Assembly (NCBI GenBank): GCA_021781745.1
Contig: JAJXWH010000001.1
Coordinates: 62,001-126,000 of the forward strand
DNA from: Bacillota bacterium
GTDB lineage: Bacteria > Bacillota > Clostridia > Clostridiales > Clostridiaceae
DNA: 64,000 bases
Direction of reading: 5' to 3'
Under the pieces are notes generated by a model, which saw only the letters and a program-made list of their open reading frames with translations, did no database searches and was not told the DNA's origin. Position 1 is the stretch's first letter. Every line of letters begins with the position of its first letter. The translations under genes and the position numbers were made by a program. Below, in pieces: positions 16,661 through 24,927 of this stretch.

Positions 16661-19600
16661 ATGAGAAAAATGAAAACTATGGACGGTAATACTGCAGCAG
16701 CTCATATATCTTATGCATTTACAGAAGTTTCTGCAATATTCCCAATTACACCATCATCACCAATGGCAGAACATGTAGATGAATGGGTAGCACAAGGAAG
16801 AAAGAACATATTTGGACAACCTGTTAAGGTTATGGAAATGCAATCAGAAGCTGGAGCAGCTGGTGCAGTTCACGGATCTTTACAAGCTGGAGCTTTAACA
16901 ACTACTTATACAGCTTCACAAGGTTTATTATTAATGATACCAAATATGTACAAAATTTCTGGTGAAATGTTACCAGGAGTATTCCACGTATCAGCTAGAG
17001 CGTTAGCTACATCTGCTTTAAACATATTTGGAGATCACCAAGATGTTATGGCAGCAAGACAAACAGGTTTTGCAATGCTTGCAGAAGGATCAGTTCAAGA
17101 AGTAATGGATTTAGCAGCAGTAGCACATTTAACTGCTATTAAAACAAGAATTCCATTCTTAAACTTCTTTGATGGATTCAGAACTTCTCATGAAGTACAA
17201 AAAATTGAAGTTTTAGAATATGATGAATTAGCTAACTTACTTGATTGGGATTCAGTTAAAGCTTTCAGAGAAAGAGCATTAAACCCAAATCATCCTGTAA
17301 CTAGAGGAACTGCTCAAAATGCAGATATCTATTTCCAAGAAAGAGAATCTGTTAATAAATTCTATAATGAATTACCAGAAACAGTTGAAAATTACATGGC
17401 TGAAATCACTAAATTAACTGGTAGAGAATATCACTGTTTCGATTACTATGGAGCACCAGATGCTGATAGAGTAATCATAGCTATGGGTTCAGCTACTGAC
17501 GTTTGTGAAGAAACTATAGATTACTTAAATGCTAACGGACAAAAAGTTGGTGTTGTTAAAGTAAGATTATTCAGACCATTCTCTAATGAAAGATTATTAG
17601 CTGCTATTCCAAAGACAGTTAAGAAAATTGCTGTTTTAGATAGAACTAAAGAACCAGGATCAACTGGAGAACCATTATACTTAGATGTAAGAAATGCATT
17701 CTATGGACAAGCTGATGCACCACTAATTGTTGGTGGAAGATTCGGTTTAGGTTCAAAAGATCCAAATCCAGGACATATTGCTGCAGTTTATGCTAACTTA
17801 GCACAAGATGCACCAAAGAATGGATTCACAATCGGAATCAATGATGACGTTACAAATACTTCATTAGAAGTAACTGAAGATATAGATGCAACTCCAGAAG
17901 GAACTACATCTTGTAAGTTCTGGGGACTTGGATCAGATGGTACTGTTGGAGCAAACAAGAGCGCAATCAAGATCATTGGAGATAATACTGACATGTATGC
18001 TCAAGCATACTTCTTCTATGATTCAAAGAAATCAGGAGGAATTACAGTATCTCACTTAAGATTTGGTAAGAAAGCAATTAAGTCACCATACTTAATAAAC
18101 AAAGCAGACTTTGTTTCATGTTCTAACCAATCATACATCCACAAATACAATGTACTTGAAGGATTAAAACCAGGTTCTACTTTCTTATTAAATACTATCT
18201 GGTCTCCAGAAGATTTAGAAGAAAAATTACCTGCTGCATATAAGAGATTCTTAGCAAACAACAACATTAAGTTCTACACTATCAATGCTGTAGGTATTGC
18301 TCAAGAAATCGGTCTTGGTGGAAGAATCAACATGATAATGCAATCAGCTTTCTTCAAGTTAGCTAACATTATTCCAGTTGAAGATGCTATTAAACACTTA
18401 AAAGATTCAGTTGTAACTTCTTATGGTAAGAAGGGTGAAAAAGTTGTTAATATGAACAACGCAGCTATCGATAAAGGTGTTGAATCAATTGTTGCAATAA
18501 ACATTCCAGAAGCTTGGAAGACAGCTCAAGATGAAGCACCAGCAGAAATTAAACATGCTTCTAAATTTGTTAAAGATATAGTTATCCCAATGAACAGACA
18601 AGAAGGAGATCAACTTCCAGTTTCAGCATTTGCAGGTATGGAAGATGGTACTTTCGAAAATGGTACTGCTGCTTTCGAAAAGAGAGGAATTGCAGTAAAT
18701 GTTCCTGAATGGGATTCAGAAAAATGTATTCAATGTAACCAATGTTCAATGGTATGTCCACATGCTGCTATAAGACCATTCTTATTAACTGAAGCAGAAA
18801 AGAATGCTGCTCCAGCTGCTGCTAAGATTGTAGCTGCTAAGGGATTAAAGACTGAAGAACCATTATTATACACTATGGGTGTAACACCACTTGATTGTTC
18901 AGGTTGCGGAAACTGTGCTCAAATTTGTCCAGCACCAGGAAAAGCATTAGTGATGAAACCACAAGAATCTCAACATGATCAAATAGCAGTTTTTGATTAC
19001 TTATTCTATGAAGTTTCACCTAAGAAGAACCCAATGAACAAGAAGACAGTTAAAGGTAGCCAATTTGAGCAACCATTACTTGAATTCTCAGGAGCTTGCG
19101 CAGGTTGTGGAGAAACTCCATACGTTAAAGCTATAACTCAATTAGTTGGTGATAGAATGATGGTTGCTAATGCAACTGGATGTACATCAATCTGGGGAGG
19201 ATCTGCTCCTTCAACTCCATATACTAAGAATAAATGTGGACATGGTCCAGCTTGGGCTAACTCATTATTCGAAGATAATGCTGAATATGGATTAGGTATG
19301 TTCTTAGGAGTTAAGGCTATAAGAGAAAGATTAGCTGAAAAAGCTCAAGCTGCTATAGCTGCAAATGATCCAGCAAATGCTGAATTACAAGAATGGTTAG
19401 ACAACATAGATGAAGGTGAAGGAACTAGAGAAAGAGCTGATAAATTAACAGCTGCTTTAGAAGCATCTAACACTGAACTTGCTAAAGAAATATTAGCTGA
19501 AAAAGACTACTTCGTTAAGAGATCACAATGGATCTTCGGAGGAGACGGTTGGGCTTACGATATCGGATACGGTGGAGTTGACCATGTATTAGCTTCAGGA

Positions 19601-20170
19601 GAAGATGTAAACATACTAGTAGTAGATACAGAAGTTTACTCAAACACTGGTGGTCAATCATCTAAATCTACTCCAACAGCTGCAATCGCTAAGTTTGCTG
19701 CAAGTGGTAAGAAGACTAAGAAGAAAGATCTTGGAATGATGGCTATGAGTTATGGTTATGTATATGTAGCTCAAATTAACATGGGTGCTGATAAGAACCA
19801 AGTTATGAAAGCTCTTGCAGAAGCAGAAGCTTATAAAGGACCATCATTAATAATCGCTTATGCACCATGTATCAACCATGGATTAAGAATTGGTATGGGT
19901 AACAGCCAAGAAGAAGCTAAGAGAGCTACTGCATGTGGTTACTGGCAAATGTACAGATTCAACCCAGAATTAAAAGAAGCTGGAAAGAATCCATTTGTAT
20001 TAGATTCAAAAGATCCAACAGAAGATTTCAAAGAATTCTTAATGGGAGAAGTTAGATACTCTTCATTAGCTAAAGCATTCCCAGAACAAGCTGATGCTTT
20101 ATTTGAAAAGACTAAGAAAGATGCTATGGAAAGATTAGAAGGCTACAAGAAGTTAGCTAATCAACAATAG
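16661..20170 (+). CDS. nifJ: Pyruvate:ferredoxin (flavodoxin) oxidoreductase
   Basis: This central enzyme of clostridial fermentation converts pyruvate plus CoA to acetyl-CoA and CO2, passing electrons to ferredoxin or flavodoxin. The single chain of 1169 aa carries all domains: the N-terminal pyruvate/TPP domains, two ferredoxin-type 4Fe-4S motifs (CIQCNQCSMVCP from about residue 689 and CSGCGNCAQICP from about 746), the proximal cluster cysteines (CAGCGETPY about 812, GCTSIWGG about 841), and the TPP site GDGWAYDIGYGG (about 962). Codon use is biased toward highly expressed choices compared with neighbours. AGAGGGG precedes the ATG and a strong terminator follows. Confidence 0.97.
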   Translation: MRKMKTMDGNTAAAHISYAFTEVSAIFPITPSSPMAEHVDEWVAQGRKNIFGQPVKVMEMQSEAGAAGAVHGSLQAGALTTTYTASQGLLLMIPNMYKISGEMLPGVFHVSARALATSALNIFGDHQDVMAARQTGFAMLAEGSVQEVMDLAAVAHLTAIKTRIPFLNFFDGFRTSHEVQKIEVLEYDELANLLDWDSVKAFRERALNPNHPVTRGTAQNADIYFQERESVNKFYNELPETVENYMAEITKLTGREYHCFDYYGAPDADRVIIAMGSATDVCEETIDYLNANGQKVGVVKVRLFRPFSNERLLAAIPKTVKKIAVLDRTKEPGSTGEPLYLDVRNAFYGQADAPLIVGGRFGLGSKDPNPGHIAAVYANLAQDAPKNGFTIGINDDVTNTSLEVTEDIDATPEGTTSCKFWGLGSDGTVGANKSAIKIIGDNTDMYAQAYFFYDSKKSGGITVSHLRFGKKAIKSPYLINKADFVSCSNQSYIHKYNVLEGLKPGSTFLLNTIWSPEDLEEKLPAAYKRFLANNNIKFYTINAVGIAQEIGLGGRINMIMQSAFFKLANIIPVEDAIKHLKDSVVTSYGKKGEKVVNMNNAAIDKGVESIVAINIPEAWKTAQDEAPAEIKHASKFVKDIVIPMNRQEGDQLPVSAFAGMEDGTFENGTAAFEKRGIAVNVPEWDSEKCIQCNQCSMVCPHAAIRPFLLTEAEKNAAPAAAKIVAAKGLKTEEPLLYTMGVTPLDCSGCGNCAQICPAPGKALVMKPQESQHDQIAVFDYLFYEVSPKKNPMNKKTVKGSQFEQPLLEFSGACAGCGETPYVKAITQLVGDRMMVANATGCTSIWGGSAPSTPYTKNKCGHGPAWANSLFEDNAEYGLGMFLGVKAIRERLAEKAQAAIAANDPANAELQEWLDNIDEGEGTRERADKLTAALEASNTELAKEILAEKDYFVKRSQWIFGGDGWAYDIGYGGVDHVLASGEDVNILVVDTEVYSNTGGQSSKSTPTAAIAKFAASGKKTKKKDLGMMAMSYGYVYVAQINMGADKNQVMKALAEAEAYKGPSLIIAYAPCINHGLRIGMGNSQEEAKRATACGYWQMYRFNPELKEAGKNPFVLDSKDPTEDFKEFLMGEVRYSSLAKAFPEQADALFEKTKKDAMERLEGYKKLANQQ

Positions 20171-20211
20171 TATTCAAATAAAATATATAATAACTAAATT
20201 TGCGCGAAAAA

Positions 20212-20239
20212 AGGAGCCACAGTAGTGGCTTCTTTTTTT
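20212..20239 (+). terminator. Terminator of the pyruvate:ferredoxin oxidoreductase gene
   Basis: An 8-bp stem (GGAGCCAC / GTGGCTTC, loop AGTA) is followed by seven T residues. It lies about 40 bases after the stop codon and is a classical intrinsic terminator. Confidence 0.88.
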
Positions 20240-20240
20240 G

Positions 20241-20372
20241 ATTAATGATTAATAGTGAATAATGAATGATTAAGGAAGAAATTACTTCGTAATTTCTTTG
20301 ATTATATTTTTTTAGAAATCTCCTTTGGAGATTTCATCCTTAATTATTAATTATTCATCATTCATTATTCAT
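20241..20372. repeat. Intergenic palindromic element, copy 6
   Basis: The left arm (20241-20275) is tandem ATTAATAGTGAATAATGAATG units ending in AAGG. The right arm (about 20336-20372) is complementary CCTTAATTATTAATTATTC. Inside are two hairpins: AAGAAATTAC-TTC-GTAATTTCTT (20276-20298) and GAAATCTCC-TTT-GGAGATTTC (20315-20335). It sits between the convergent oxidoreductase and four-helix-bundle genes. Confidence 0.72.
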
Positions 20373-20714
20373 TTTTTTACAGGTATTAATAGATGAAATT
20401 AATATACGTTTCAATGATAAGCACTTATTTCTTATATTATACGTATTCGCATCTATATATCCTGATTTTTCTAAAAGCATTATCCAATATTCAGTTTCAG
20501 CTGTCTCTTTCAATGCAATGTGCATCTTGTTAATAAAATCTGGCTTGCTAATCGCATAATTAGCTTCATTAATATTAGCTCCAATGCTTGTTCCGCTTCT
20601 CAAAAGCTGCTTAGATAATACGAACTCTTTATTTTTGCTACAAAGATCCTTGTATGTTTGAACTATTATCACTGAAAATTCTAGAGATAAGTCAATCAAT
20701 AGATTTTCCTTCAT
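20358..20714 (-). CDS. Four-helix-bundle protein (S23/Avd-like family)
   Basis: This 118-aa protein belongs to the family first seen as an insert in 23S rRNA genes of spirochaetes. The family signature LRSGTSIGANINEANYA is near residues 40-56 and four amphipathic helices are apparent. Members form small homo-oligomeric bundles; in some phages a relative (Avd) helps a diversity-generating retroelement, but no reverse transcriptase or template repeat is seen here. A GGAGG site precedes the ATG on the minus strand. Its C-terminal end runs into palindromic element copy 6. Function is unknown. Confidence 0.88.
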   Translation of the reverse strand: MKENLLIDLSLEFSVIIVQTYKDLCSKNKEFVLSKQLLRSGTSIGANINEANYAISKPDFINKMHIALKETAETEYWIMLLEKSGYIDANTYNIRNKCLSLKRILISSINTCKKMNNE

Positions 20715-20782
20715 TTATTAATCCTCCGATAAGCTTATATCACTTAGTTATTAATTCTAAACAAAAAATTAAAATATTATTC

Positions 20783-20857
20783 AAAACTCTGAAAGAGTTT
20801 TTTCCGTAATCATTAATCATTCATCATTAATTATTCATTAAAATTGCGAAGCAATTT
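20783..20857. repeat. Intergenic palindromic element, copy 7 (right half only)
   Basis: Hairpin AAAACTC-TGAAA-GAGTTTT (20783-20801) is followed by TCCGTAATCATTAATC and tandem ATTCATCATTAATTATTCATT units. A second hairpin, AAATTGC-GAA-GCAATTT, lies at 20841-20857. No matching left arm is found. It lies in the gap between the four-helix-bundle gene and the divergent DUF1292 gene. Confidence 0.5.
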
Positions 20858-20925
20858 TAAAAAAAGGGTTTTAATTTTATTGTTTTAAGGGTAAAATTAA
20901 TTAAGAACCAAAAGGAGGTTGAAAA

Positions 20926-21294
20926 ATGGATAAAGATTTAGACAAATGCGGATGTAATAGTGAAGAAGGAACTTGTGGCTGTGGTGGTCATAATCATAGC
21001 GAAGAACATGAGTGCGGATGTGGACATGATCATGAAAATGAATGTGGATGCGGATGCCATGATGAAGAAGAGAATTTCGTTATAGATTTAGAAGATGAAA
21101 ATGGAAATGTAGTAACATGTCCGATAATTGATGAATTTGAATATGAAGATAATGTATATTACTTAGCTCAAAATCCTGAAGAAGATTCAGTTTATCTTTT
21201 TAGACTAGAAGAAGATGAACTTGTAGTTCCGGATGAGGAAGAATTTGATAGAGTATCAGCTTACTATCAAAACGAGTTAGTAGGCGAAGAATAA
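20926..21294 (+). CDS. DUF1292 protein with Cys/His-rich N-terminal region
   Basis: The 122-aa product has two parts. Residues ~45-122 form the small acidic DUF1292 domain (VIDLEDENGNVVTC, VYYLAQNP), a family of unknown function widespread in Firmicutes. The first ~45 residues are extraordinarily rich in Cys, His, Gly and acidic residues, in repeated CGCG/HNH/HDH patterns with about eleven Cys and seven His. That region looks like a flexible metal-binding tail; this is inference. Most DUF1292 proteins I know of are about 85-95 aa and lack such a tail. A strong AAAAGGAGG site precedes the ATG and a terminator follows. Confidence 0.85.
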   Translation: MDKDLDKCGCNSEEGTCGCGGHNHSEEHECGCGHDHENECGCGCHDEEENFVIDLEDENGNVVTCPIIDEFEYEDNVYYLAQNPEEDSVYLFRLEEDELVVPDEEEFDRVSAYYQNELVGEE

Positions 21295-21300
21295 TAAATA

Positions 21301-21335
21301 AAGGACTTTGGTATTTTTACCAAGGTCTTTTGTTT
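21301..21335 (+). terminator. Terminator of the DUF1292 gene
   Basis: GACTTTGGTA pairs with TACCAAGGTC around a short T-rich loop, followed by TTTTGTTTTG. It begins seven bases after the stop codon. Confidence 0.8.
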
Positions 21336-21487
21336 TGTACAATAAAGTAATTTCAACAGTAATAATTAATCATTAACTATTCATTTACCAATGTTGTTTA
21401 CAATTTAATATATTAATGATATATTTTTATTATGTGACAAGAATATACAATTGTATTAACGCATCTTTAAAAATAACTATACTAATA

Positions 21488-21496
21488 TGCTATAAT
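21488..21496 (+). promoter_or_regulatory. Extended -10 promoter of the aminotransferase gene
   Basis: TGC followed by TATAAT is an extended -10 element. It implies a leader of about 135 bases before the aminotransferase. That leader contains a possible hairpin (TCTCTTT / AAAGAGA, near 21558-21580), but I recognise no riboswitch family. The rest of the 343-base gap holds a short tract of ATTCATT-type repeat (about 21361-21388) and nothing else I can name. Confidence 0.5.
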
Positions 21497-21637
21497 TTTT
21501 AGTCAAGCTATACTGATAAGTTGATTACTTCTATTTTTTTGTAGAACTAACCTATATCTCTTTGGTTGATAGAAAGAGATTATTGCATCTTTTCAATAAG
21601 TTATTTTAAAAATGTCTGAACTGGAGGGAATAAAGCA

Positions 21638-22831
21638 ATGAATTTATCTAAAAAAGCGGGGAATATCAGTCCATCAATTACTTTGGCAATTACTGCAAAG
21701 GCCAATGAATTAAAGAGTCAAGGTGTTGATGTAATAAGTTTTGGGGTAGGGGAACCAGATTTTAATACACCAGAAAATATAATCCAAGCAGCTATAAAAG
21801 CTATGAATGAAGGGAAAACTAAGTATACGCCAGCAGGTGGATTATTAGAATTAAAACAAACTATATGCAATAAATTTAAAAATGATAATGGATTAGAATA
21901 TAAGCCAAGTCAAATAACAATCTCTACAGGTGCAAAGCAATGCTTAGCAAATGTTTTTATGGCAACTTTAAATCCGGGAGATGAAGTGTTAATTTCAGTT
22001 CCATATTGGGTTAGTTATCCAGAGCTGGTTAAATTAGCAGATGGTGTACCAGTGATTGTGGATACATCTGAAGAAAAAAAATATAAATATACAGTTGCTG
22101 ATTTAGAAAAAGCTTTAACTAGCAGAACAAAAGCAATAGTGTTAAATAGTCCTAATAATCCAACAGGAACTATTTACCATGAAGATGAATTATTAGATAT
22201 AGCAAATTTTGCCAAGAAACATGATTTATTAATTATTTCAGATGAAATTTATGAAAAATTAATTTATGATGGAGAAAAGCATATAAGTATAGCAGCCTTA
22301 AATGATGATGCATATGAGAGAACTGTAGTAATAAACGGTGTATCAAAGACATATTCAATGACAGGATGGAGATTAGGATACGTTGCAGCCAGCGAGAAAA
22401 TAACTAAGCTTATGACTAGTATTCAAAGTCATATGACATCTAACGTAAATACGATAGCACAGTATGCAGCTATAGAAGCTTTAAATGGACCTGTGGAAGA
22501 TTTAAATAATATGATTAAAGAATTCGAAAATAGAAGAAATTTTATGATATCTAAATTAGAAAAACTTTTTGAGGTATCTATTATAAGACCAAGCGGTGCC
22601 TTCTATATCATGGTAAATATATCTTCTTATTTAAACACTACATTTAAAGATCAAGCAATTAATAATTCAGTAGATTTTGCAAAAGTATTATTAGAAGAGG
22701 AAAAAGTTGCAGTAATACCAGGTGCAGGTTTTGGATTAGATGATTATATAAGATTATCATATGCAACATCTATAGATGTAATAGAAAATGGAATAGACAG
22801 AATCTCAACATTCTTAAGTAAAATTAAATAA
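21638..22831 (+). CDS. Class I PLP-dependent aminotransferase (aspartate aminotransferase-like)
   Basis: This 397-aa fold-type I aminotransferase transfers an amino group between an amino acid, probably aspartate or an aromatic one, and 2-oxoglutarate. Visible signatures include GVGEPDFNTP near residue 37, the PNNPTG motif, SDEIYEKL, the PLP-lysine in SKTYSMTGWRLGY, and the substrate-carboxylate arginine in the C-terminal IRLSYATS. These features fit the gamma subgroup of aspartate aminotransferases found in Gram-positives. The start is supported by CTGGAGGG. It is transcribed alone, with an extended -10 promoter upstream and a very long hairpin downstream. The exact substrate is uncertain. 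Confidence 0.9.
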   Translation: MNLSKKAGNISPSITLAITAKANELKSQGVDVISFGVGEPDFNTPENIIQAAIKAMNEGKTKYTPAGGLLELKQTICNKFKNDNGLEYKPSQITISTGAKQCLANVFMATLNPGDEVLISVPYWVSYPELVKLADGVPVIVDTSEEKKYKYTVADLEKALTSRTKAIVLNSPNNPTGTIYHEDELLDIANFAKKHDLLIISDEIYEKLIYDGEKHISIAALNDDAYERTVVINGVSKTYSMTGWRLGYVAASEKITKLMTSIQSHMTSNVNTIAQYAAIEALNGPVEDLNNMIKEFENRRNFMISKLEKLFEVSIIRPSGAFYIMVNISSYLNTTFKDQAINNSVDFAKVLLEEEKVAVIPGAGFGLDDYIRLSYATSIDVIENGIDRISTFLSKIK

Positions 22832-22851
22832 CTGTTATAATTAATCCACAT

Positions 22852-23101
22852 GAAAACTTACTGTGGATATATCTCGCCGAAATGAGTGACATACTTTTGT
22901 TCCAGTTTCTAAGGAATTTTAATGGATGATTCTAAAAACAAAAGTTGCGTCCAAAATGCTAGCTTCAAAGGTGAACTTTGAACTAGCATATTTGGAACAA
23001 CTTTTGTTCTAAGAATCATAACCATTAAAATTCCTAAGGAAACATTCCACAAAAGTATGTAACTCATTTCTGGTTGAGATATATTTCGAAGTATAAGTTA
23101 T
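22852..23101. repeat. Long near-perfect inverted repeat (about 250 bases)
   Basis: Two arms of about 105 bases (22867-22970 and 22976-23084) are reverse complements of each other at roughly 80% by eye, with a loop of only five bases (GTGAA, 22971-22975). The similarity continues weakly to 22852 and 23101. The innermost stem is TTCAAAG / CTTTGAA. The arms share blocks such as ACATACTTTTGT, GGAATTTTAATGG and ACAAAAGTTG. No reading frame is present and there is no T tract. It differs from the tandem-arm elements seen elsewhere. It could be a MITE-like element or a structured RNA. Confidence 0.85.
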
Positions 23102-23300
23102 GCTCAATGTTTGTTTATCGATAATAGGAATATACACTGAAAATTAAATTTATGAATTAAAGATAATATGTAAATTATAGCTTATTACAGATATTAATAT
23201 ATATGTATATGGTGCTGTATATTAGGTATTAATAAAATACAGTATGGAAATAGCTTGAATAATTTAAGCATTCGTTTGAAATATTATTTAAGGTAATAAA

Positions 23301-23373
23301 TAATATTTAGTTCTAAGTACTTAATTAAACAGATTAGGTTTAATTAAAGTTGAGTATTAAGAACTAAATATTA
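23301..23373 (+). repeat. Inverted repeat just upstream of the HAD phosphatase gene
   Basis: TAATATTTAGTTCTAAGTAC and following bases (23301-23330) are complementary, with a few mismatches, to 23338-23373; the loop is AGATTAG. The structure ends about four bases before the AAAGGGTGGG ribosome binding site of the HAD gene, so in RNA it would sit directly against the start region. The remainder of the 558-base gap (22832-23389) outside the two inverted repeats is AT-rich with no gene. Confidence 0.7.
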
Positions 23374-23389
23374 AGGCAAAGGGTGGGTA

Positions 23390-24034
23390 TTGGCTTTGAA
23401 GAAACTTGCTATATTTGATATTGATTATACTATTACTAAAAAAGAGACTTTAATGGAGTTATTTAAATATGTAATAAAAAATGATAGAAAGAATATTAGA
23501 TTTCTACCAAGGGCAGCTTATTGCGGACTTATGTATACTTTAAAAATATATGATGAGAGGGAAGTAAAGGAAAAGTTTTTGAAATTTATAGATGGAATTA
23601 AAGAACAAGAATTAGCGGAACTTGTTAAAAATTTTTATAACGACAAATTAACAAGTATATTATATGAAGATGCACTCAAAATGATGAAAAAACTTAAAAG
23701 TGAAGGATATGATATTTATTTAATATCAGCATCACCTGAATTTTATATTAATGAGTTTTATGCGATTAAGGAAGTCGATAGGATAATAGGAACTAGATTT
23801 ACTTTTAAAGAAGGAATTTTCACAAGAAAAATGGAAGGTAAAAATTGCAAAGGCGAAGAAAAAGTAAGAAGATTAATGGAAGTTATTGAAAGTGAACATA
23901 TAGAAGTGGATTTCAAAGAATCATATATGTTTTCGGACTCATTATCTGATAAGCCTTTACTGGATTTAGTTGGAAAGCCATATTTAATAAATTATAAAAA
24001 GAATCATAATATAGAAATATTAAAATGGAAATAA
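23390..24034 (+). CDS. HAD-IB family phosphatase (SerB-like)
   Basis: This 214-aa phosphatase belongs to HAD subfamily IB, which includes phosphoserine phosphatases. The nucleophile and acid are Asp10 and Asp12 in FDIDYT; motif II is SASPEF; motif III includes KGEEKV; motif IV is FSDSLSDKPLL. The cap is a small helical domain (about residues 20-90). The substrate is not certain; phosphoserine or another small phosphomonoester is plausible. The start is the TTG at 23390 after AAAGGGTGGG. It is followed, 37 bases later, by a class IV aminotransferase gene and is probably co-transcribed with it. Confidence 0.85.
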   Translation: MALKKLAIFDIDYTITKKETLMELFKYVIKNDRKNIRFLPRAAYCGLMYTLKIYDEREVKEKFLKFIDGIKEQELAELVKNFYNDKLTSILYEDALKMMKKLKSEGYDIYLISASPEFYINEFYAIKEVDRIIGTRFTFKEGIFTRKMEGKNCKGEEKVRRLMEVIESEHIEVDFKESYMFSDSLSDKPLLDLVGKPYLINYKKNHNIEILKWK

Positions 24035-24071
24035 TATATTTTATTTGATTAAGGAAAAAGGGAGCGGAATT

Positions 24072-24812
24072 ATGGAAGATAAGGTCATATATGAGGTATT
24101 GAGAGTTATTAATGGAATACCAATTTTTTTAGAGGCGCATTTAAAAAGAATGAAAAATTCATTTCAATTAATTAATGAAGAATTTACATTAAGTTACGAA
24201 GAAACTGTAAAAAAAATAACTAATTTAATAAAGAGTGAAAATAAACTTAATGGAAATATAAAAATAACTTATGGGATAAATGAAAAAGTATTACGGATAT
24301 TTTTCGTAGATCATTCTTATCCAACTGAAGATATGTATAAAGATGGTGTAAGCACTATTTTATATTTTGGAGAGAGAGAAAATCCAAATGCGAAAATAAT
24401 TAACGATACTTTTAGAGAAAATGTAAATAGAGAGATAAAGGATAAAGGTGCTTATGAGGCAATATTAGTCGATAAAAATGGATGTATAACAGAAGGCAGC
24501 AGGTCAAATATATTTATGGTTAAGGATAATATACTTATGACTTCACCTACAAAAGCAGTTTTGCCAGGAGTTACTAGAGGTGAAATTATAAGCTTGGCTA
24601 AAAACCTTGGAATTGAAATTGCAGAAATAGAGTATAAATATTCTGATACAGATAAACTTGATGGTATGTTTATATCAGGAACATCTCCAAAAGTCTTACC
24701 AATAAAAAAAGTAGATAACTTAGATTTGGATACCAAGAATAGCATTGTTAGAAAGTTAATGAAAGAATACGATGATGAAATAAAAAATTATATGGAGAAA
24801 AGTAACTTATAA
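24072..24812 (+). CDS. Class IV PLP aminotransferase / aminodeoxychorismate lyase-like
   Basis: This 246-aa fold-type IV PLP enzyme belongs to the family containing branched-chain aminotransferase, D-amino acid aminotransferase and 4-amino-4-deoxychorismate lyase (PabC). The expected PLP-lysine is in AKIINDTFRENVN, the glutamate that holds the ring nitrogen is in TEGSRSNIF, and the phosphate-binding region is in VLPGVTRGEI. The size favours PabC, but no pabA/pabB lies nearby, so substrate remains open. ATG 24072 is preferred over TTG 24045 because GGGAGCGG lies just before it. It follows the HAD phosphatase gene in a likely two-gene operon. Confidence 0.8.
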   Translation: MEDKVIYEVLRVINGIPIFLEAHLKRMKNSFQLINEEFTLSYEETVKKITNLIKSENKLNGNIKITYGINEKVLRIFFVDHSYPTEDMYKDGVSTILYFGERENPNAKIINDTFRENVNREIKDKGAYEAILVDKNGCITEGSRSNIFMVKDNILMTSPTKAVLPGVTRGEIISLAKNLGIEIAEIEYKYSDTDKLDGMFISGTSPKVLPIKKVDNLDLDTKNSIVRKLMKEYDDEIKNYMEKSNL

Positions 24813-24882
24813 GGTAATTTGTATTAAAGTGTAAAATAATATAGATTAATATAAAATATGGATATAAAATTAGATAATGCTG

Positions 24883-24891
24883 TGGTATACT
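24883..24891 (+). promoter_or_regulatory. Candidate promoter of the chemotaxis operon
   Basis: TGG followed by TATACT resembles an extended -10 element, 37 bases before the first gene of the operon. No sigma-D type CGATAA/CGATAT box was found in this gap, so the chemotaxis operon may use the vegetative sigma factor. Confidence 0.45.
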
Positions 24892-24927
24892 TTAATGTAA
24901 GAAGTATTTTTTATGGAGGAGATATTT

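Noticed and set aside
20358..20714. Four-helix-bundle protein as Avd of a diversity-generating retroelement
   Set aside because: No reverse transcriptase, template repeat or variable-region gene is present in the neighbourhood.
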